Below, in pieces: positions 34,201 through 42,788 of a stretch of 64,000 bases of DNA (the stretch's first letter is position 1; each line of letters starts with the position of its first letter). Under the pieces are notes generated by a model. That model saw only the letters and a list, made by a program, of their open reading frames with translations. It had not been told where the DNA came from and did no database searches. Position numbers and translations under genes: made by a program. Origin of the DNA: an uncultured Clostridia bacterium (GTDB lineage: Bacteria; Bacillota; Clostridia; Peptostreptococcales; Anaerovoracaceae); NCBI GenBank assembly GCA_938046095.1, contig CALIXS010000026.1, positions 1 through 64,000 of the forward strand, written 5' to 3'.

Positions 34201-36495
34201 TTATTCCACGGTTTTCAGCGACTCCACCATATCAACTCTCCTGACCCTTGAGAAAACGATAAGGTCGATCAGCAAGGTAAAACAGACGACGCTGGTGATG
34301 ACAAGCAGAAAATGCCCTCCGGTTATCGCAGGCGTCCACTCCATATTGTCCATGGAGACAATGCTGACGTAAAGCTTTAGAAAATATATACTCAACGGAA
34401 TTCCAATAAAGAGACCGATGAGGAGATGCAGGATACTTTCCTTAATTATCAGGGCATTTATTTCACCGTTGTAGAAGCCTATAACCTTCATGGTCGCGTA
34501 TTCGCGGTAACGCTCCAGACAGGATAATATGCCGAGGTTGTAAAGGATAACGGCGCTGAGTATGAAAGCGGCGAGAATAAGTATATACATAATAGAATGC
34601 ACGCTGTCCATCATCTCTCTCATGTTGTTCCTCTGATCGCCGATCGACATAATGTTGCTTATGCTTTTATTGTCCGCGGCGTGATGATACGTCCGGGCAT
34701 CACCTATATATATCGTGTTCGGGTCAAAACTCTCAAGCCTGTCCTTGCTGACAAAGAGCCCCTGCGGCATTTTCGCGTCCGCGACGGCGGAGACGACTAT
34801 GCTGTGTGCGGCCGATGTATCCGAGGTCTTATACTCGATACGGTCTCCGACGGCGACGGAAAGTTTGTCGGCCATCTGCGCGGTGACAACGGCTGTCTCC
34901 CTTTCCAAATCGATCGCTTCACCCGTCTCGGCGTCAAACAGACGGATCAGATCTCCCGGTTCAAGTGCGAATAAAGCCCCCTCCTCAGTTTCCTCCCGAT
35001 AAGTAAAATCGGCGGATCGCGTCTGTGCAAGCTGTGCATTATACTCCTCGAACGTTTTTCGGAGCTCCTCGTACGATGCACGAGACACCTGCCCGACGTA
35101 CCTGTAACGGAATTCCTCTTTGTAGACCTTGTCATAAGAATCATACAGTGAGTCCCAGACACCGAGCCCCGCTACCATCAGTACGATGCTGCCGACAATG
35201 GCGGTAATGCTCATAGCCGTACGTACCGGGTGCATCTTCATACTGCGTATCGTCCATATAACATCAAAGGAATATCTTGTCCTCTTCTGTTTTTTCGTCA
35301 TATCGGATTTTCTTTCCATCACACCGCGTATTGTGAGCGACGGATTATTTTTGACTACCCTGCGCGTAGTGATCACAGCAGCCATGGTGCAGACCAGAAT
35401 GATAAGCAAAATCAGCAAAATACTATCCCCTCCTACAACCTTGTCCCATGTCGGCAGGGTCAGAGTGGACCTTTTGATTTTCATAACGAGATCGGCGACC
35501 ACGGAATATCCGGCAAGCAGTCCGAGCGCGCTCCCGAGAACGGCTACGGAAAATCCGTACAGGCCGTAATGCAGATAAATCTGACGATCGTAGAAGCCCA
35601 GGGCCTTAAAAGTCCCGATCTGGACGATCTGCTTGCTGATAAGCCGGCTCATGGTCGTATAAATCGACAGGACGGATAAAAGAATAAAAACAAATGAAAA
35701 CAGCATAGCCATCTTTCGTATCTGAACTATCTCATCTTCCACCTGTCTTACGGATATCTTGTCTTCACTCCTCACGAGAGACAAAAACGAATCGCCCATA
35801 ATACCTTTAATATCCTTTTGCAGCGTTTCGTCGGATATGTCTTTATCGGACAGAGCTATTCGTATCTGATTATAGGAAATGCCTCCCAGGATTTTCTCCG
35901 CAAATTTTTCACTCATATAGGCATATCCGTGAGCTGTATGATCCGGAACGGTTTCCGAGTATGAGGTTACGAAGTAGATATTTTCGGCGTCGAGCACTGT
36001 CCCTGATATTTCCGCGTCGTATTCGGAGCCGTTGAATTCTATCGAAATTACATCGCCAATCTTCAGTCCGTGCGCCTTCGCGTAATCCTCGTCTATCCAG
36101 AGCCCCTCGCCCTGTTCGTCTAATTTTTTACCGCTTCGGATAAGAGGATCAAGTACCCCTGTTGTGCTTTTCTTAAATGAATAAACGTAAATATCCGATT
36201 GCATGCGGCCGACGGACGCGTTGTATTTTACGAGCAAAGAGCCTTCGGCTTCACGAACGTACGGCAGCTCGTTGATCCTATCTGTGACGCCGCTATCCGC
36301 GTGAGTCGCCGTGACGCAGACATCTGCCAATTTCGTAGTGTTCTTATAATCACCGTAAGAGCGTGCCATACCCGTCCACACGGCACTCATACCGCAATAA
36401 ATCGCGATCGACAGCATACACATTATGATCACGGAGATAAACTGAGGTAAAAGCCTGAACGAATCCTTACGGAATTTTTTGTTTAAGTATTTCAT
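34201..36495 (-). CDS. ABC transporter permease, FtsX/LolC-type
   Basis: 764 residues with two FtsX-type domains. An N-terminal helix (about 15-38) and an extracytoplasmic domain precede helices near 270-400. A second amphipathic helix near 430, a second external domain and three C-terminal helices follow. SLTIRGVMERKSD and the end RVRRVDMVESLKTVE are cytoplasmic. I take ATG 36495, which overlaps the stop of the ATPase gene as ATGA; GTG codons lie just upstream. With the ATPase it forms a MacB/Lol-like mechanotransmission complex. Regulation by the divergent TetR gene suggests that it handles a toxic compound. Confidence 0.86.
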   Translation of the reverse strand: MKYLNKKFRKDSFRLLPQFISVIIMCMLSIAIYCGMSAVWTGMARSYGDYKNTTKLADVCVTATHADSGVTDRINELPYVREAEGSLLVKYNASVGRMQSDIYVYSFKKSTTGVLDPLIRSGKKLDEQGEGLWIDEDYAKAHGLKIGDVISIEFNGSEYDAEISGTVLDAENIYFVTSYSETVPDHTAHGYAYMSEKFAEKILGGISYNQIRIALSDKDISDETLQKDIKGIMGDSFLSLVRSEDKISVRQVEDEIVQIRKMAMLFSFVFILLSVLSIYTTMSRLISKQIVQIGTFKALGFYDRQIYLHYGLYGFSVAVLGSALGLLAGYSVVADLVMKIKRSTLTLPTWDKVVGGDSILLILLIILVCTMAAVITTRRVVKNNPSLTIRGVMERKSDMTKKQKRTRYSFDVIWTIRSMKMHPVRTAMSITAIVGSIVLMVAGLGVWDSLYDSYDKVYKEEFRYRYVGQVSRASYEELRKTFEEYNAQLAQTRSADFTYREETEEGALFALEPGDLIRLFDAETGEAIDLERETAVVTAQMADKLSVAVGDRIEYKTSDTSAAHSIVVSAVADAKMPQGLFVSKDRLESFDPNTIYIGDARTYHHAADNKSISNIMSIGDQRNNMREMMDSVHSIMYILILAAFILSAVILYNLGILSCLERYREYATMKVIGFYNGEINALIIKESILHLLIGLFIGIPLSIYFLKLYVSIVSMDNMEWTPAITGGHFLLVITSVVCFTLLIDLIVFSRVRRVDMVESLKTVE

Positions 36496-37196
36496 CACCA
36501 CACGACCTTTGCCATCGGAACGGGCTTACTCTGATTTGTGATTTCGTTGATTTTTCCGTCCTTAAGCCGTATCAGCCTGTCGGCGGCCGGCGCTACGGCG
36601 GCATTGTGCGTCACGAGGACGACCGCGTTGCCGTATTTTTTTGCCATAGCCTGAAGCATGATCAGCACCTTTTTGCCCGTTTCACTGTCGAGCGCCGCCG
36701 TCGGTTCGTCGCAGAGAAGCAATTTGGGATTTTTGCATATAGCTCTTGCAATGGATACCCTCTGCAGTTCGCCTCCCGAAAGCTGTGACGGAAGATTGTC
36801 CGCACGCGCCTGCAGGCCGACAGCTTCTAAAGCGTCCTCCGCGCCGATCGATTCCTTCGAGAGCTTTGAGACCATATCGACATTTTCGTAAGCGGTAAGG
36901 GTAGGGATAAGATTGTAGAATTGAAATACAAAGCCGATATCATGCCTTCTGTATCGGGTTCTTTCCTTTGCGCTCAGGCTCGATACAGTTTTTTCCCCTA
37001 CGAAAATCTCTCCGCTCGTCACATAATCCATTCCGCCCAAAAGATTAAGAAATGTCGATTTTCCCGACCCGGAGGGGCCGAGTATCACCGTGAACTGACT
37101 CTGTTCGATATCGAGGTTAACGCTGTCAAGCGCCTTTATTACATGATTTCCCGTACGGTACTCACGTGTCACATTTCTAAAACGAATAAAGCTCAT
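36495..37196 (-). CDS. ABC transporter ATP-binding protein (MacB/LolD type)
   Basis: 233 residues. Walker A GPSGSGKST, the Q-loop region IGFVFQFYNLIPTLTAYENV, signature LSGGELQR, Walker B LLLCDEPTAALD and switch VTHNAA are all intact. I start at ATG 37196, which has AAGGTGA five bases upstream. Partner of the permease that overlaps its stop codon. Transcribed from a promoter with TTGACA/AACAAT at 37291-37319. Confidence 0.92.
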   Translation of the reverse strand: MSFIRFRNVTREYRTGNHVIKALDSVNLDIEQSQFTVILGPSGSGKSTFLNLLGGMDYVTSGEIFVGEKTVSSLSAKERTRYRRHDIGFVFQFYNLIPTLTAYENVDMVSKLSKESIGAEDALEAVGLQARADNLPSQLSGGELQRVSIARAICKNPKLLLCDEPTAALDSETGKKVLIMLQAMAKKYGNAVVLVTHNAAVAPAADRLIRLKDGKINEITNQSKPVPMAKVVW

Positions 37197-37264
37197 ATCT
37201 GTCACCTTCTCTGTATGACTTTTAGCGAATGCTTTTATACAGTTATTCGACTAACCGATAAATG

Positions 37265-37376
37265 TGAGTTGATACTCATATTTACTGTGTATTGTTGCAC
37301 ACGACTAACCATCTGTCAATAGAATATGAGCATTTTCTCATATTTTTTTGACGGAGGGCTTTTAATATGACATAAT
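37265..37376. promoter_or_regulatory. divergent ABC/TetR control region
   Basis: The minus-strand promoter for the ABC genes is TTGACA (37314-37319), 17 bases, AACAAT (37291-37296). The plus-strand promoter for the TetR gene is TTGACG (37348-37353), 17 bases, CATAAT (37371-37376). Palindromes lie at 37265-37278 (TGAGT-TGAT-ACTCA), downstream of the ABC promoter, and at 37323-37344 (AATATGAG-CATTTT-CTCATATT), between the two -35 boxes. CGACTAACC is repeated at about 37248 and 37301. Confidence 0.6.
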
Positions 37377-37457
37377 CGGAGCGAGATTTGACAGTCTATG
37401 GTAAAATCAAAGATATCGATGTTTGATGTAAGCGCAGAGGAACAGAGGTTTGGTAAA

Positions 37458-38087
37458 ATGCATTCCGCAAAGACCCGCATACCGAAACAAAAAAGAAGTA
37501 TTGTGAGAAAAAAACTGATAAAAGAAACAGCCCTGATGCTGTTTTCAGAAAAGGGATATTTGAACGTAAGCACTAATGAGATCGCAAAAGCCGCAAATGT
37601 TTCGATCGGCTCATTGTACAGCTATTTTCCCAACAAAAAGGAGATATATGACGAGCTTGTCAATGATCTGTATTCGTTCACTTTGGGGAAAATAATTCCT
37701 GAAGATATTTCCCTTCTGTCTCCGTTTGAGCTTATAAAAAAATATATTTATTCCATTATGGAAAGCCATAGATATTTGACCGCATTCCAGAAGGAGATTA
37801 CGTCTTTATCGTATCAAAACGATGATTTTCGACGACTTGAAAATCCATACCGCACATTTGCGGTAAGCAAAATATTGTCCCTGCTCGAGTTTTATAAGTG
37901 CGAGCTCAGGATAAACGATATTTCCGCGGCTGCTTTTATGATCCATACATGTATTGAGGGTATCGTTCACGAACTTTCGTTTTTTCCGGATAAGTCACGT
38001 GACGACGAAAAGATTATAAACGAGTTCGCCGAAATGCTGTATAACTATTTATTCAAAGAACCCGCCCCTCGATACGACGCCCGCTGA
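37458..38087 (+). CDS. TetR family transcriptional regulator
   Basis: 209 residues from ATG 37458; an ATG at 37398 is in frame but has no ribosome site, while AGAGG lies nine bases before 37458. The N-terminal helix-turn-helix (about 15-60) reads KETALMLFSEKGYLNVSTN followed by EIAKAANVSIGSLYSYFPNK. The C-terminal half is all-helical ligand-binding domain. It is divergent from the ABC efflux-type genes and has two palindromes in the shared control region, so it is their probable repressor. Confidence 0.85.
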   Translation: MHSAKTRIPKQKRSIVRKKLIKETALMLFSEKGYLNVSTNEIAKAANVSIGSLYSYFPNKKEIYDELVNDLYSFTLGKIIPEDISLLSPFELIKKYIYSIMESHRYLTAFQKEITSLSYQNDDFRRLENPYRTFAVSKILSLLEFYKCELRINDISAAAFMIHTCIEGIVHELSFFPDKSRDDEKIINEFAEMLYNYLFKEPAPRYDAR

Positions 38088-38136
38088 TTGGCGCTTTTAC
38101 GGTCGATACCAGGCTTTTTTCGCCGGCTCCGCGGCC

Positions 38137-39777
38137 TTACTTCACTTCGTTTTCGGCCGCGACAAGGAACGAAGCGCCGTATTTTTCACGGAGCCGCGGT
38201 TTTTCTATTTTGCCGGTGGCATTGCGCGGAACGTCGGCAAGTATGATAGTCACGGGGCGCTTGTAGCGCGGCAGTTTCTGGCAGAATTCGAACACATCGC
38301 GTTCCGTCAGATTATATCCTTCTTTTACTTCTATGATAGCCGCCGATATTTCGCCGAGGCGCTTGTCGGGAAGCCCTATAACTGCCGCATCTTTGATCTC
38401 CTCCATCTCATGGAGGAAATCCTCGATTTGTACGGGATAGATGTTTTCTCCGCCCGAGATTATAACATCTTTTTTCCTGTCGACGAGGTAATAGAAGCCG
38501 TCCTCGTCCTGCTTAGCCATGTCACCTGTATAAAGCCAGCCGTCCTCGGAAAGAACCTCATCGGTTGCCGCTTTATCCTTGTAATAGCATACCATAACGG
38601 ACGGGCCGCGTACCGCCAATTCGCCGACCTCGCCGGGTCCGACCTCTGCGCGGTCTTCATTTACGATCTTCGCTTCCCAGCCATAACCCGGGACACCTAT
38701 CGAACCCACCTTGTTTATATTCCCCAGACCGAGATGCACGCATCCGGGGCCGAGGGATTCGGACAGGCCGTAGTTCGTATCGTATTTGTGGCCGGGAAAA
38801 TATTCGAGCCAATGCCTTATCATCGAAGGAGGGACGGGCTGGGCGCCTATGTGCATGAGTCTCCATTGGTCGAGAGTGTAATCGTCCTTATTTATCGAGC
38901 CCCTGTCGAGCGCATCGAGAATATCCTGCGCCCACGGAACGAGAAGCCATACTATTGTGCATCGCTCATCCGAAACGGCTTTGATTATAGTATCGGGTTT
39001 TGTTCCTTTGAGCAAAACGGCGCGTCCGCCGGTGTAAAGGCTTGCGAACCAGTGCATTTTTGCGCCGGTGTGGTACAGCGGGGGAATGCATAGAAAAACG
39101 TCGTCCTTCCGCTGGCCGTGGTGGTTTTGTTCGACCTCGGCGGAGTGCATAAGTGCCCTATGCCTGTGGAGTATCGCTTTCGGAAAGCCTGTGGTTCCGG
39201 AAGAGAAATATATAGCCGCATAATCGTCGTCTGTAACGTTCGTTTGCGGTGCGCGGCTTGAGTAATTACTCGTTTCCGATGTGAAGTTCGCAGCAAATTT
39301 CGGGCATGTATCGCCGATGTAGAACAAAAGCCTTTTGTACGAGAGTGTCGGAAGTATCTCGTTTACTCGTGATTCGAACTCGGGACCGAATATCAGAATA
39401 TCGATGTCGGCGAGATCGACGCAATACTGTATCTCGTCGGCGGCATATCTGAAATTGAGGGGGACTGCGACGGCGCCGGCCTTCAGGATTCCGAAATACG
39501 TCGGCAGCCATTCGAGACAGTTCATGAGCAGAATACCTACCTTGTCACCCTTGCATATGCCGCGGGCAAGCAAAGCGTTAGCAGTACGGTTCGCTTTTTC
39601 GTCAAAAACCTTCCAGGTGATTTGACGCCTGTAGGGACCTTCGGCGGAGGGCTCCGTGAGATCGTATTCCTTCCACGCGGTCAGGCTCTTGGCCTCGGCT
39701 GCCGGATTAAGCTCGACGAGCGCAATGTCGTCCGGCCATTGGCGGGCGTTACGCTCCAGATATTGTGTGATAGGCAT
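38137..39777 (-). CDS. acyl-CoA synthetase (AMP-binding, ANL family)
   Basis: 546 residues. Adenylates a carboxylic acid and transfers it to CoA. Motifs in order: phosphate loop YFSSGTTGFPKA near 195, YGLSESLGPG near 335, GWLYTGDMAKQDEDG and the hinge DRKKDVIISGGENIYP near 430, and the catalytic lysine in PRNATGKIEKP. Size and motifs fit medium/long-chain or aromatic acid ligases. CGGAG lies six bases before the ATG. It stands alone; the upstream region has TGTAAT repeats and a TGTAAATTACA palindrome (39944-39954). Confidence 0.9.
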   Translation of the reverse strand: MPITQYLERNARQWPDDIALVELNPAAEAKSLTAWKEYDLTEPSAEGPYRRQITWKVFDEKANRTANALLARGICKGDKVGILLMNCLEWLPTYFGILKAGAVAVPLNFRYAADEIQYCVDLADIDILIFGPEFESRVNEILPTLSYKRLLFYIGDTCPKFAANFTSETSNYSSRAPQTNVTDDDYAAIYFSSGTTGFPKAILHRHRALMHSAEVEQNHHGQRKDDVFLCIPPLYHTGAKMHWFASLYTGGRAVLLKGTKPDTIIKAVSDERCTIVWLLVPWAQDILDALDRGSINKDDYTLDQWRLMHIGAQPVPPSMIRHWLEYFPGHKYDTNYGLSESLGPGCVHLGLGNINKVGSIGVPGYGWEAKIVNEDRAEVGPGEVGELAVRGPSVMVCYYKDKAATDEVLSEDGWLYTGDMAKQDEDGFYYLVDRKKDVIISGGENIYPVQIEDFLHEMEEIKDAAVIGLPDKRLGEISAAIIEVKEGYNLTERDVFEFCQKLPRYKRPVTIILADVPRNATGKIEKPRLREKYGASFLVAAENEVK

Positions 39778-40109
39778 TTTGTACTCCGATCATGAAAGTC
39801 GCATATTGAAAACCCGTCAGAAAGAATCCGTAGTAATTCTTTGCAGAGAAGACATCCCTGCAGAGCCGTCAGACGCAGAGAGCTCGTGCAGAGTTCCCGA
39901 GTATGAAGGGCCTGTAATGCGTTTGTAATGTGCGGTAAAGCGTTGTAAATTACAGTATAACTTTAGCATAGTAGAGCGAAAATTGCAAACCGAAAGAAAG
40001 CCGATATCCTTCTCGGGTAAATCCTTTTCGGGTACCTTCCGCAGTTTCCCGCCCGAAACTCATATCAGAGGGACCGGGGAATTGTTCCCGAGCTGTGCAA
40101 AATTGCGGA
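39778..40109. promoter_or_regulatory. upstream region of the acyl-CoA synthetase gene
   Basis: 332 bases, no gene seen. A minus-strand promoter candidate is TTGCAA (39983-39988), 17 bases, TAAAGT. Near it are TGTAATG, TTGTAATG and the palindrome TGTAAATTACA (39944-39954), which could be repressor sites. The 3' part towards the YitT stop codon shows nothing recognisable. Confidence 0.4.
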
Positions 40110-40973
40110 TCAGCGGTATCTTCGTACAAGCGAGAAGCCGCGTCCGTTTACACCGCTCACATTTACCATTGTGATGAAGGCTTCGGGATCGATCCCGAGT
40201 ACCGTCTGCTTTAGGGCATAGACGGATTTCTGATCGGTGACGCACATTATAACGTCGATCTCATTGCCGAGATGACCCGTCCTGCTGTGCGTCAGAGTGC
40301 TTCCGAGATCGAGCTCTGTTTGCAGCGCAAGGTTGATGCGTTCAAATTCCGGGCTGATCACGGTGACCTGAACCACCTGCGGACCGGCAAGTACGATTTT
40401 GTTCAGCGCTATCGTATAGAAAAGCGATACTGCGATACCGTAGAGTACCTGCTCCGAATCCGCGAACGGAAGCTGTAAAGCCATGATCGTGACATCTGTC
40501 GCATAAAGGAGCGGTGCGACAGACCATCCTAATTTGCGCGAAAGTATGATCGCGAGAACATCGCCGCCGCCCGAAGACGCTCCGGCGCGGATTATAAGCC
40601 CGAGTCCCAGACCGATCGACAACCCCGCGAACAAAGCCGCAAGCATAGGCTGTGATGTAAGGTGCGTGAGCATATCAAAGCGTTCAAAAAGGTTCAGCAT
40701 GATCGGGAACAGGAGTGAGCCTGCCACTATTGACATTGCGAAGCGGTATCCGAGAGTCAGAAATCCCGCCGCTAGCAGAGCTATGCTTATAGCGCCCACC
40801 GCATACGAAACATCAATACCCGTCAGGTGATTGATAACCCTGCCCAGCCCCGTCACACCGCCGACGACAAAGCCCTGCGGCAGAAGGAACACAGCCGTTC
40901 CGAACGCGTCAAACGTTATGCCTGTGAGAATGAGAATGATGTTTATTATTTTTTTTCTCTTATCAGGTATCAT
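40110..40973 (-). CDS. YitT family membrane protein
   Basis: 287 residues from ATG 40973 (GGAGG four bases before); a TTG at 40988 is a weaker alternative. Five or so membrane helices (about 10-175), including GVTGLGRVINHLTG and IRAGASSGGGDVLAIIL, are followed by a C-terminal DUF2179 cytoplasmic domain (about 215-280) ending in TMVNVSGVNGRGFSL. The family is widespread in Bacillota and its transport role is not established. Confidence 0.87.
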   Translation of the reverse strand: MIPDKRKKIINIILILTGITFDAFGTAVFLLPQGFVVGGVTGLGRVINHLTGIDVSYAVGAISIALLAAGFLTLGYRFAMSIVAGSLLFPIMLNLFERFDMLTHLTSQPMLAALFAGLSIGLGLGLIIRAGASSGGGDVLAIILSRKLGWSVAPLLYATDVTIMALQLPFADSEQVLYGIAVSLFYTIALNKIVLAGPQVVQVTVISPEFERINLALQTELDLGSTLTHSRTGHLGNEIDVIMCVTDQKSVYALKQTVLGIDPEAFITMVNVSGVNGRGFSLVRRYR

Positions 40974-41097
40974 TTTTACCTCCGACAAATTGCCGCCGAA
41001 CCGGGCATATCCCGTGTCGGCGGCAAATCGGCCTGATATATTATACTACACACCGGTACATCACACCAGCCCGTTCGTACGTCTCTGAACCCGAGTG

Positions 41098-41151
41098 GGT
41101 GCAACTCTTTGCACCGAGATGAACGATGAACGTCTTTGCACCGGGATGAAC
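41098..41151. repeat. hairpin and 18-bp direct repeat behind the CoA-transferase gene
   Basis: GGTGCAA-CTCT-TTGCACC (41098-41115) is a perfect 7-bp hairpin. CTTTGCACCGAGATGAAC (41107-41124) recurs as CTTTGCACCGGGATGAAC (41134-41151), 17 of 18 matching, period 27. It lies 9-60 bases beyond the stop codon of the CoA-transferase. Confidence 0.6.
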
Positions 41152-41159
41152 ATGCTTTT

Positions 41160-42515
41160 TCAGACCAGCTTGTTCGTGCGCTTCCATACGCCCATGCGCG
41201 TGGCATCTTTGATAAGATCATCGCGGAAATCCGGATGCGCGATGTTGATAAGAAGTTCCGCTCTCTGCCATGTGCTCTTTCCCTTAAGGTCGGCGACGCC
41301 GTATTCCGTGACGACGAAGTGAGTCGCCTGTCTCGGCGTGGTTACGACGGAGCCCGGCGCAAGCGCCGGGACTATAAGGGACTCCATTATACCGTAACGG
41401 TTCTTGTGTATGGAAGGCGTGCAGAGAAAACTTTGACCGCCGACGGATTGAAACGCGCCCATGACAAAATCGAGCTGTCCGCCGGTGCCGCTTATCTGTC
41501 TCGGCCCTACGGTTTCGGAACATACCTGCCCGTAAAGATCTACCTGTATGCACCCGTTTATGGATACGAAATTATCTATACTGCCTATTATCGATACGTT
41601 ATTGACGTAATCGACAGGGGCGCTGCAGCATATAGGGTTCATGTCTATAAAATCGTAAAGCCTCTTAGTGCCGCCGGCAAACGTATATACCGCTTTGCCC
41701 CGGTCGTGCCTTTTGCTGCCGGTGAGCTTTCCCGCCTCGAACAGATCCACATATGATTCCACGAGCATTTCGGAATGGGCGTTTATGCGCTTGATGTCGG
41801 ACTCCGCAAGGAGCGTTCCTATGCATGCGGGAAGCCCGCCGATACCGAGCTGGAGCGTACTGTTATCGTGGATCCTTTCGACAACGTGTGCAGCAATCTT
41901 TCTTTCTATTTTTGTCGGCGCCTTTTGGGTGACCTCCGGTAACGGCGTGTTGCTGCCCTCTACGACGTGATCGACTTTGTAGAGGTTTATCTGTGTCTGA
42001 TGTCCCATGGCCTGCGGCATGTTATTGTTGACCTCGACTATTATCTTTCTGGCGGAGCGTATAACGCCCCACATGTCTGAGACCTGAGGTCCCAGGTTAA
42101 AGTTGCCGTAGTCATCCATAGGGCATACCTGAAAGCAGGCGATATCTATCTCATTTCCGTTTTGAGTCCAATAGAACGGAAGCTCTCTGAACATCATAGG
42201 GAGATACGCACATCTTCCCGCATCGCTCATGTGACGGTCGGCAGGTCCGAAATGTGCAGAGGCAAAGCGCACCTGATCGTTTGAGGATGTGGCCTCATAT
42301 GTCTTAAAAGGCTTATCCACAAGTGAGGCGGTGCTTATAATGGTGACATCTTTGAGCTCATCCGCCCTGAGGGAGAGAGCCTCGTCGATATCAACGACCT
42401 GTCCGCAGCCGAGCCCGAAGTGGATCCTGTCGCCGGGCTGTACCTGAGCTGCAGCCTCATCTGCCGTAATCAGCTTTTCTTTATATCGCTCTGCGAGCTC
42501 ACTGGTCTTATACAT
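41160..42515 (-). CDS. CoA-transferase, butyryl-CoA:acetate / 4-hydroxybutyrate family
   Basis: 451 residues of the acetyl-CoA hydrolase/transferase family. It exchanges CoA between an acyl-CoA and acetate, the last step in butyrate formation in many Clostridia. Visible features are GLGCGQVVDI near 35, LGIGGLPACI near 223, the segment NAHSEM (about 245-250), whose glutamate I take as catalytic by comparison with 4-hydroxybutyrate CoA-transferase, and the glycine-rich SGTGGQLDFVMGA. AGGAGGTG precedes the ATG. The upstream TGTATACAA (42535-42543) links it to the site set near the TRAP operon. Butyryl, 4-hydroxybutyryl and propionyl substrates cannot be told apart here. Confidence 0.88.
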   Translation of the reverse strand: MYKTSELAERYKEKLITADEAAAQVQPGDRIHFGLGCGQVVDIDEALSLRADELKDVTIISTASLVDKPFKTYEATSSNDQVRFASAHFGPADRHMSDAGRCAYLPMMFRELPFYWTQNGNEIDIACFQVCPMDDYGNFNLGPQVSDMWGVIRSARKIIVEVNNNMPQAMGHQTQINLYKVDHVVEGSNTPLPEVTQKAPTKIERKIAAHVVERIHDNSTLQLGIGGLPACIGTLLAESDIKRINAHSEMLVESYVDLFEAGKLTGSKRHDRGKAVYTFAGGTKRLYDFIDMNPICCSAPVDYVNNVSIIGSIDNFVSINGCIQVDLYGQVCSETVGPRQISGTGGQLDFVMGAFQSVGGQSFLCTPSIHKNRYGIMESLIVPALAPGSVVTTPRQATHFVVTEYGVADLKGKSTWQRAELLINIAHPDFRDDLIKDATRMGVWKRTNKLV

Positions 42516-42534
42516 ATGACACCTCCTGCGGGTA

Positions 42535-42544
42535 TGTATACAAT
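42535..42544. promoter_or_regulatory. GTATAC operator candidate before the CoA-transferase
   Basis: ATGTATACAAT, identical to the 11-mer at 17917-17927 before the second dehydrogenase; it lies about 20 bases upstream of the start codon. Confidence 0.4.
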
Positions 42545-42624
42545 TGATATAAATTTAACAAGTGCTTATATTTTACATATAAACACGTTTGATTTCAATA
42601 GGCCGGGTCGGTTTTTTTGAAAAA

Positions 42625-42741
42625 AAGTGCCGATACGCGAGGATCTTTGAATAAAGAGGTGTATCGGTATGTAAAGTCCATGCGTATCGACACGTGTCAG
42701 AGCGTATATTTTTTTCGGCTGCTATGCGAACTGCATAGCAG
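42625..42741. repeat. inverted repeats between symporter and CoA-transferase genes
   Basis: CCGATAC and GTATCGG pair around a 24-base loop (about 42630-42668), with a third GTATCG near 42684. CTGCTATGC (42719-42727) and GCATAGCAG (42733-42741) form a perfect 9-bp hairpin. In the minus direction neither is followed by a T-run, so they are not ordinary terminators. Confidence 0.5.
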
Positions 42742-42788
42742 GATCGGCAGTTATGGCATTTTTTTCGTTTGGCAATACGTTAATACGT

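Noticed and set aside
42719..42741. Hairpin as terminator of the symporter operon
   Set aside because: In the minus direction the stem is followed by CCGAAAAAAA, not by a T-run.
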